This document shows, in pieces, positions 58,160 to 64,000 of a stretch of 64,000 nucleotides of DNA. The stretch lies in the NCBI GenBank assembly GCA_947247005.1, contig OX365956.1:2487501-2551500 (forward strand), written 5' to 3'. This stretch comes from Spisula solida. Its lineage: Eukaryota; Mollusca; Bivalvia; Venerida; Mactridae. Numbering within the stretch: position 1 is the first letter of the stretch; each line of letters opens with the position of its first letter. Position numbers and translations under genes: made by a program. Under the pieces are notes generated by a model, which had not been told where the DNA came from, searched no databases, and saw only the letters and a list, made by a program, of their open reading frames with translations.

Positions 58160-59355
58160 CTAAAACACAATAAACATATTAATGATTAAACACTGGTACA
58201 GATACATTGTATATGAAATTATTTTATTTGAAGTCATTTACAGAACGCCACTTTTGAGTTGCAAGATTGTTTGGTCGCATGTGTTTTTACATCCGAATAT
58301 TAATTACAAATGCACAATATTTTTTTAAAATCTTTACTAAGTTATATAACCTTGCCTTTGTGATTTAATTTTATATTGATCTACATGTAGATCATTTACA
58401 AGTAAATTTCGCTGGCTTAGAATTAGGATGTCGTAAGAAGAAAATCAATATTTAGAGAAAACAAGCAAAAACTGTCGGAAAACTACTCTTTACTTATGGA
58501 AACACAAGATTTTTAAACTCAGTTTGGTCAACTTGACCACTTCTGATTTTCATGAAAAAAGGCTCAATTCTTAGCCAGCGATTTGTGCGAGTATGTGATC
58601 ATTTGGATTTCTAATTTCAGATTATGCTGGACCAGTGTAAAAGCAGACATTAAACAACACAGTCTGAAAGAACGTCAACCATACTATTTGTACTATAGTG
58701 AAAATGTTAGGGCATGGTTGCATTCAGTCTGACAATAGGTCACATCTTTTTATAATTCTATACTGATACAAAGTTCTAACAATGAAATAAAAAAATCACT
58801 ATATATAGATCCAGGGGTTCCACTAGCTTCTGAATCTGAACAGAATAGTAGTCATGTGACCACACTACTACATGTTTTACATATGATTCGAATTAAATCA
58901 AGTGATTGAAAATGCATTCGGTAGGTCAACTTGTTTTACATTTAAATTATCAAGACCTGAGATCTATTTCGGATGATTGCACCCAATGAAAAGTGGAGGC
59001 ATGTAATCAATTGAATGTTTACACATATATAAAGAGGTTTCTATACAAACTACGTGCATGAATATTCTATGCTTTATAGAAATACGCAATCTTTTGAGAA
59101 GATATAATATTTCATCTATATGCATCTGCGAAATTAAATAGCATTAGGTATACAGATATATTAGAGAATTTATGAATTTTCACCATTCGTAAAATAGGTA
59201 CATGTATTTGATTGATAGGTATTTAAACCTCAACAACAGCATGTTATGTGAAACATATAATCAGTGGCTTCAGTATGTTGAATGTACCTAAAAGTATTCA
59301 TGAATGCTGTGTACGTTACACCATGGAACTATTACTAGAAAAGCCCACAGAACTA
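58160..59355. other. upstream intron of gene B, nothing recognised
   Basis: AT-rich DNA unrelated to the corresponding flank of gene A. No exon, repeat or element is recognised. Confidence 0.4.
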
Positions 59356-60002
59356 GTAGGTGTTTTCTTATATAGACTAGGGAATGTTGTTGTGCAAGGC
59401 AGAGATAGATTTTAATAGAGCCACCAATGACTTTTCCCTAGTGTTGAGTACCAGAAATAGTTATCAAATCAAAAGCAGCATCAGGCGCAGTAGTTGGTAT
59501 CCTATCCCGCTAGGAATGACTACTGGTATAGCAGACAGTGCTTTGCCATCCTCATAGAACCAGGAATACCTGTCCACAGCAGTGTTAGGTACCATATAGA
59601 GAATAGTATGGCTGTTCTGTGCAGTGTTCAATGCCATTTCAAGTCTGGAATGATAGTTCTAGACACCATAAATCAAGGGAAAACTGTGCCAGGTATAGCC
59701 AGGTAACATCCCAATAGATCAAGGATACTAGTAGGTGTTCACAGCAGTACAACTAACCCATACGGTCATACCGCTGGCACTCAACCATAAAACTCTATAT
59801 ATGGCCATGGCTTATAATCTTTACGTTTCTAGTCAGTTAGTCATACATAGCAATGACAATCAGTGTTTGGTAGTATGTAAAGTTAGAAAAGGGTTTGTTA
59901 TATACTTAGTACCCCGCAGAGAGCAACAAAGAGCAGTTGCATACAGTGTTGGTTACCAATTAAAGCATGGCTGTTTCAGGTCATTTATGTAACCTATTGA
60001 GC

Positions 60003-60235
60003 AACTAATAGACTCGCCGTAGGGCGCACGCTTTGGAATCGAGAGGTCCCAGGTTCGACCAAACTCTACGTCATTGCTTAATTTCTCAGAGCAGATTTAA
60101 CCAACAATGCTCCACTCGACCAAGGTGTGAATTGGTACCTGTGGTGAAGTGTCTGTACTTATTCCTGGGCGCCGTATCTCGATGTTAGTTGCACACATAC
60201 CAGGGGAAAACTAGTCTCCTCAAGAAGGCTTGAAC
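60003..60235 (+). mobile_element. tRNA-derived SINE with Nin-like core
   Basis: Head with A-box-like TAGGGCGCACGC and B box GGTTCGACC. It is followed by the core CCACTCGACCAAGGTGTGAA then TTGGTACCTG, which resembles the conserved Nin-type central domain of invertebrate and vertebrate SINEs. Inserted in the degenerate minisatellite. Confidence 0.65.
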
Positions 60236-60825
60236 GAAGGTATCCTTAGGTATCCAAATCAACATGGTAAGTTAATTCTCAAAGGGTGACTCAACGGCTT
60301 AATTTCTGAAAGTGGCCCAAAAACTCGGTAACTTTTTAACTTAACGCCAAATTTATTGTTTGATACTCTAATATTTACGGATGGCTACGTCTAGTAGTAT
60401 TATGTATTAAATTAACAGGAATGACTCTGTCAGGCAATATTTAACCCGGGATGGCTTGACTGGTAATTTAGAATCCCTATAGATTCAGGAATAATCGTTA
60501 CCACGATTCCAACAGTATTAGGTAATCCTTTTAGGTCATAAATTGCTATGCTAACCTTTGGAGCTGGGAAAGGATGTGTTACATACCCCGTAGAGCAATA
60601 AATGGCAGTCCCAAGCAGTGTTGGGTAGCATATGAATGGCTGTGTCTGGCAGTATTTGCTATCTAATAGAGCAGTGTTAGGTACCACAGAATGCATATGA
60701 CAGAAAGTGTCAGGTGACTGATGGGGTCCTGGAATAGACACTATATACCAAAGTAATGTAGTTTATGGTAGGTAGATTGTGAGACAAGTTCTGTCAACTC
60801 ATATCAATTAATCACATTCGGCGCC

Positions 60826-61000
60826 TAATGCTTGATGTTATCCATAGCTACGGTGGCGTGTGAGAGAAACCAGCGTCCAATTTATGCTAAGTATCTAGGG
60901 TATGCAAGGGCATTACTCCATGGTAGCATTTTATTTCGTCTTTGGTATGACCGGGCATGGGATCGAGTCTGGGACATCCCGCAATCTTAGTGGACACCCT
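60826..61000 (-). mobile_element. SINE fragment
   Basis: Minus strand. B-box-like ACTCGATCCC at ~60960. The body (CATACCAAAGACGAAATAAAA, CCTTGCATACCCTAGATAC) is shared with 21535-21715. Confidence 0.5.
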
Positions 61001-61599
61001 ACTACTAGATATCAAGGAGTGACTATACATAACAGTATATATAGTATCTATACATAACATGTATATAGCGCTATGAGTGACCTGTCATGCAGGGTTACGT
61101 ACGTGTAGAGCCAGGAATTGCTGAGCCAGACAGTTTTATGTACCACAAAGGGTAACGAGTTGCTGTGCCAGGAAATTAAAGGTAACCAATACCATTAGAT
61201 AAGCAGCAGTGGCATGAACCCAATTATATTAGGAATGGCTGGTGATGTTGAGTCCTTTTAATACCCTACTGGGCCTAGCAAGCTTGTACTCAGTGGTAGT
61301 GGGTACTCTATAGGGCATGACTTGTGATGCATGTATTTGGTTCTGATGAGTACCTCGTATGATCAATAATGGCGGACTTGGTGTTGATGAGTAATACAAA
61401 ATAGTTATAAAGCCGGAAATGGCTTTATGTAGTGAAATCTGACTTGTCCGTAAATTCAAAATTTTCATATACATTTGGATGTTTTACCCGAATACATCGT
61501 ATTCAGCTCAAAGCATGACATTAGATGATAGATTATTTGAACTGCATGATGAAGTGTACCTCACAGTGATTTACTATCAAGTTAAATTAATCATAACAA

Positions 61600-63060
61600 C
61601 GTAGTAAACTGATTACCAAAATTCACACTTTTTGTTTCAATTATGTATGTTCTATCCTTAAATTATATATTTTGCACCATGACATGATTTAAGATGATTG
61701 GTATCATTTATAACACATTACTATAGATTATATCATAGTAATCACAAACGTAATTATCAAAAAAAAGATCCATGACAGTGTAGTTCATCAGTTCCGAAAA
61801 TTCGCTCTTTTCGTTATATTTTTATTGTTTTTCTCCAACAAAATCACATTCTGTACCATAGCCTAGCTTAAGGAGGTCCGAGCTATCTTGTGCGCATGCG
61901 CGAAATTTCAAAATCGTATTAGACAGGAACAAACATGAATTTTAGTTTCAATAATCGCATATGAATGTTGATTAATGACAATAAACATAATAATATTGAA
62001 AAAAATGATATTTTTTAACTTTTTATTTTTTGCATGTATGAAAATTGGGTGGGGAACGCCAAAATTGTGAATTATATGGGTGTACAATAAGTCCCTACAA
62101 TTGTTCAAATGCATATGCTTATATAAAATATGTAGTGCATGATTTAGTTATATGAAGTAGCCACACTTCGAAACATCTTTAATAAATTTTTATTTCATTA
62201 CAATATGCAAATTAGGTTAATTTAATGCAAATTTATTCAAAATTGGTTGTTTTTCATTAATAGCTCTCAAAAAAGGCTCTATTTTTTATTTGACTAAACT
62301 GAGGTCCTATATGATTCTCAACTTTTATCCAATTTTAAATAATTTTCGATCGTTAGATAATTTTTGACGTTCATCTGAAAAAATGTTTGCAAGTGGGTGG
62401 GGTAACTATTTATCATGCACAAATACTAACTTTGTTCACCAGGCAGCCGGAATCATGACTTATGTGAACAGGAATGACCATTGAACACACAAAATATCAC
62501 GCATTGTTTAAAAGTGGTTTCATATAATAAAAATCTTAAAAAGAACATAATGGTGCCATAAATGCAGGAAATAGATAAAATTAACAAAATACAATGGTAG
62601 GTCGTTAAAAGCCATGTATCTCAAAAACGAGCCTGGTGACATATCATTTTAATGATTTCAATGTTGTTCTAGAAGATTGGTCTGTCATTTTGAGATGTTT
62701 CAAGGAAAATTCGATCGTTAGATCAAAGGTGCGCGTACCTCCTTAAGGTGTGTAAAATCTTCATCGCAAGTAACTATAAAACTATTACAGCGATTATTTA
62801 CCGTCCACCGTTATAGTCCACCGAATCCGAAAATTCGCACTTTTCCATGCACTTTTTAACATTTTACCCAAAAAAAACCACCCTTTGCATAATTGCACGG
62901 TACTAAAAGTGTGCAGTATTCAACAGCACCTTAATAACTACATATAAGTGTGATTTATTATAAAATGTGATAATAAATAACAAAGTAAATCGGTCAGATT
63001 CCAAAATTTCGCAGTTTCGTTTATATTTTGGAACTTTTACCCCAATTTTTTTAAAATGCT
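61600..63060. repeat. ~160-178-bp tandem repeat split by a MITE
   Basis: The landmark CCGAAAATTCGCACTTTT-like block occurs at ~61612, 61790, 62825 and 63000. Removing the 875-bp MITE-plus-target at 61872-62746 brings the third interval to ~160 bp. Units also share TTCTGTACCATAG/TTTGCACCATGA and ATGACAGTGTAGTTCATCAG-like parts. Confidence 0.6.
61872..62742. mobile_element. TTAA-flanked MITE (family copy 2)
   Basis: The ends GGAGGTCCGAGC and GCGCGTACCTCC are bordered by TTAA (61868-61871, 62743-62746). It is a full-length relative of 37918-38821, 33 bp shorter through small indels. Confidence 0.85.
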
Positions 63061-63410
63061 CATGGGTAACATAATGGCACCCATCAAAATTCCATTTGAA
63101 CGGTATTGTCTACTGAAATCAGCAAAGAAAAAAAATTATACTCCAATGCAAGGTTCGGTCAATTTTCGGGGATTTCGGGCCGGACTACTATGCCACTTCA
63201 GTGTTCTGTTGTATTCGTGGACGAGCGTAGTAGAAGTGCGCTTATTTATACACTATGGATAAAGTATCTGTTTGTGATGGTGCCTTGTCTTTTGACTCTT
63301 TTTGGAAGTGAACAACACATTTAAATGTTTCAGTAGTTTTAGCGTTTTTCTTTGTCCCCATTGCTACTTCTGACAACCGCAATACAGACACACAGCATGG
63401 TGGAATTAAA

Positions 63411-63530
63411 AGCGGATTTAGCTCAGAGGTAACGCACTGGGCAGTCAATCCAGAGGCCGTGGGTTCAATCCCTGGCATCGGAACTTGACATTTCTAAAAT
63501 CAGTGACTTTTTTAGACGCAAGAACTAGAC
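63411..63530 (+). mobile_element. SINE with tRNA-like head
   Basis: GCGGATTTAGCTCAGAGGTA carries a good A box and GTGGGTTCAATCCCTGG a good B box. The 5' end GCGGATT has no complementary acceptor strand after the T arm (which reads CATCGGAACTTG), and there is no CCA-ready 3' end, so it is not a tRNA gene. A similar head occurs at 11690-12005 (minus). The body after ~63490 is short or degenerate. Confidence 0.65.
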
Positions 63531-63734
63531 ATTGTCAAATGTTTAATTTGAACTTTATTTATAGTACAAGTACTGTACATATTGCTCAGATTGATCGAAA
63601 TAAAATTTATTACATGCACATATCATAATAAAACAGTGTTCAGCATAATGTATGTTTGTGTTTAGTCCAAACAATTGGTTTCGAGGGCAAGCTATACATG
63701 TAAACTTCTGATAAACATAATGACGTTAATATAT

Positions 63735-63856
63735 ATTATGTTATAACGAAATACATTATATCCGTACAAAAATATTATACGGATATAGCGAAAATCGGAT
63801 ATAGCGAACGAAATTTCAGGGTCCCGAGGATTTCGTTATAACCGAGTTCCACAGTA
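63735..63856. mobile_element. pogo/Tigger-like element end
   Basis: Read inverted, the end is CTGTGGAACTCGGTTATAAC then GAAATCCTCGGGACCC, preceded by TA. This is the characteristic pogo/Tigger terminal style (CAGTxGAACCTCGxTATAACGAA). An opposite-facing GTTATAACGAAATACATTAT lies at 63740, so it may be a ~120-bp internally deleted copy. Confidence 0.55.
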
Positions 63857-64000
63857 TAGTAAGTAAAGTCCATTTAGGTTTAGAATATGGTGAAAGTCAC
63901 GTAGTCGTTTATGTGTACACAAAATATTACAACCATTGTATGAACAAGTAGTTTGAACGTAGTATATTAATTCATCATTAAAATAATAACTGTCCGTTTA

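Larger units (their letters stand above)
59360..61300. repeat. highly degenerate minisatellite
   Basis: Variants of GGAATGGCTGTGCCAGGCAG and GTGTTAGGTACCAYATAGAG recur irregularly (for example near 59515-59600, 59690, 60590-60700, 61110-61180), at roughly 50-60-bp steps. The array is interrupted by SINEs at 60003 and 60826. The short frames here (59494-59706, 59735-59992, 60430-60741) are by-products of the repeat. Confidence 0.55.

Noticed and set aside
63411..63482. Possible tRNA gene
   Set aside because: A and B boxes are good but there is no paired acceptor stem and no proper 3' end; the same head occurs in a SINE at 11.7-12.0 kb.

Overview
The window is AT-rich animal DNA, almost certainly from a mollusc and probably a bivalve. 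The evidence is short multi-exon genes with GT-AG introns, a secreted or membrane protein built of MEGF10/SR-F-type EGF repeats, tRNA-derived SINEs with a Nin-like core, and a dense load of TIR elements, retroelement fragments and minisatellites. I see no operons, no bacterial signals, no rRNA gene, no intact tRNA gene and no CRISPR array. The species cannot be fixed from sequence alone.

Layout. 1-5.4 kb holds a ~185-bp tandem array, a (CAAT)n run, a GT-rich minisatellite with a 429-bp higher-order unit, two isolated candidate exons and a SINE. 6.8-7.7 kb has a hairpin MITE and a decayed Tc1/mariner transposase. 8.28-17.87 kb is framed by two inverted arms: ~175 bp of near-identical terminal sequence followed by arrays of a 22-bp perfect palindrome (about 19 copies on the left, 22 on the right). 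I read this as a foldback-type element, with a nested MITE and a SINE inside. 17.94-21.50 kb is a second TIR element, flanked by TTAA.

The only well-supported host genes are two paralogues on the minus strand. Each has one large exon of about ten EGF-like repeats, a transmembrane exon and a short tyrosine-containing tail exon, with matching phases and splice sites. Gene A has these exons at 32.7-29.7 kb and gene B at 58.2-56.0 kb. They lie in a ~10.5-kb direct segmental duplication (22.24-32.73 and 47.52-58.16 kb). A signal-peptide exon at 46.45 kb, and a possible second exon, fit as the 5' end of gene A. If so, gene A spans ~17 kb and its large intron hosts a retroelement graveyard. The 5' end of gene B lies beyond the window.

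That graveyard (35.3-45.3 kb) holds a minus-strand Ty3/Gypsy-like provirus remnant: gag, retropepsin, a RING-like accessory ORF, and an env with a furin-like site. The RT/RNase H/integrase part is missing. A plus-strand, 5'-truncated RT-bearing retroelement splits env, and another copy of that retroelement, inverted, lies upstream of gag. 59-64 kb holds a decayed minisatellite, SINEs, a ~175-bp tandem array split by a TTAA-flanked MITE, and the end of a pogo/Tigger-like element.

The most interesting structures are the palindrome-array foldback element, the RING-carrying Gypsy remnant, and the duplicated EGF receptors with a locally divergent ectodomain segment and a 59-bp tandem repeat that copies the C-terminal codons and stop.
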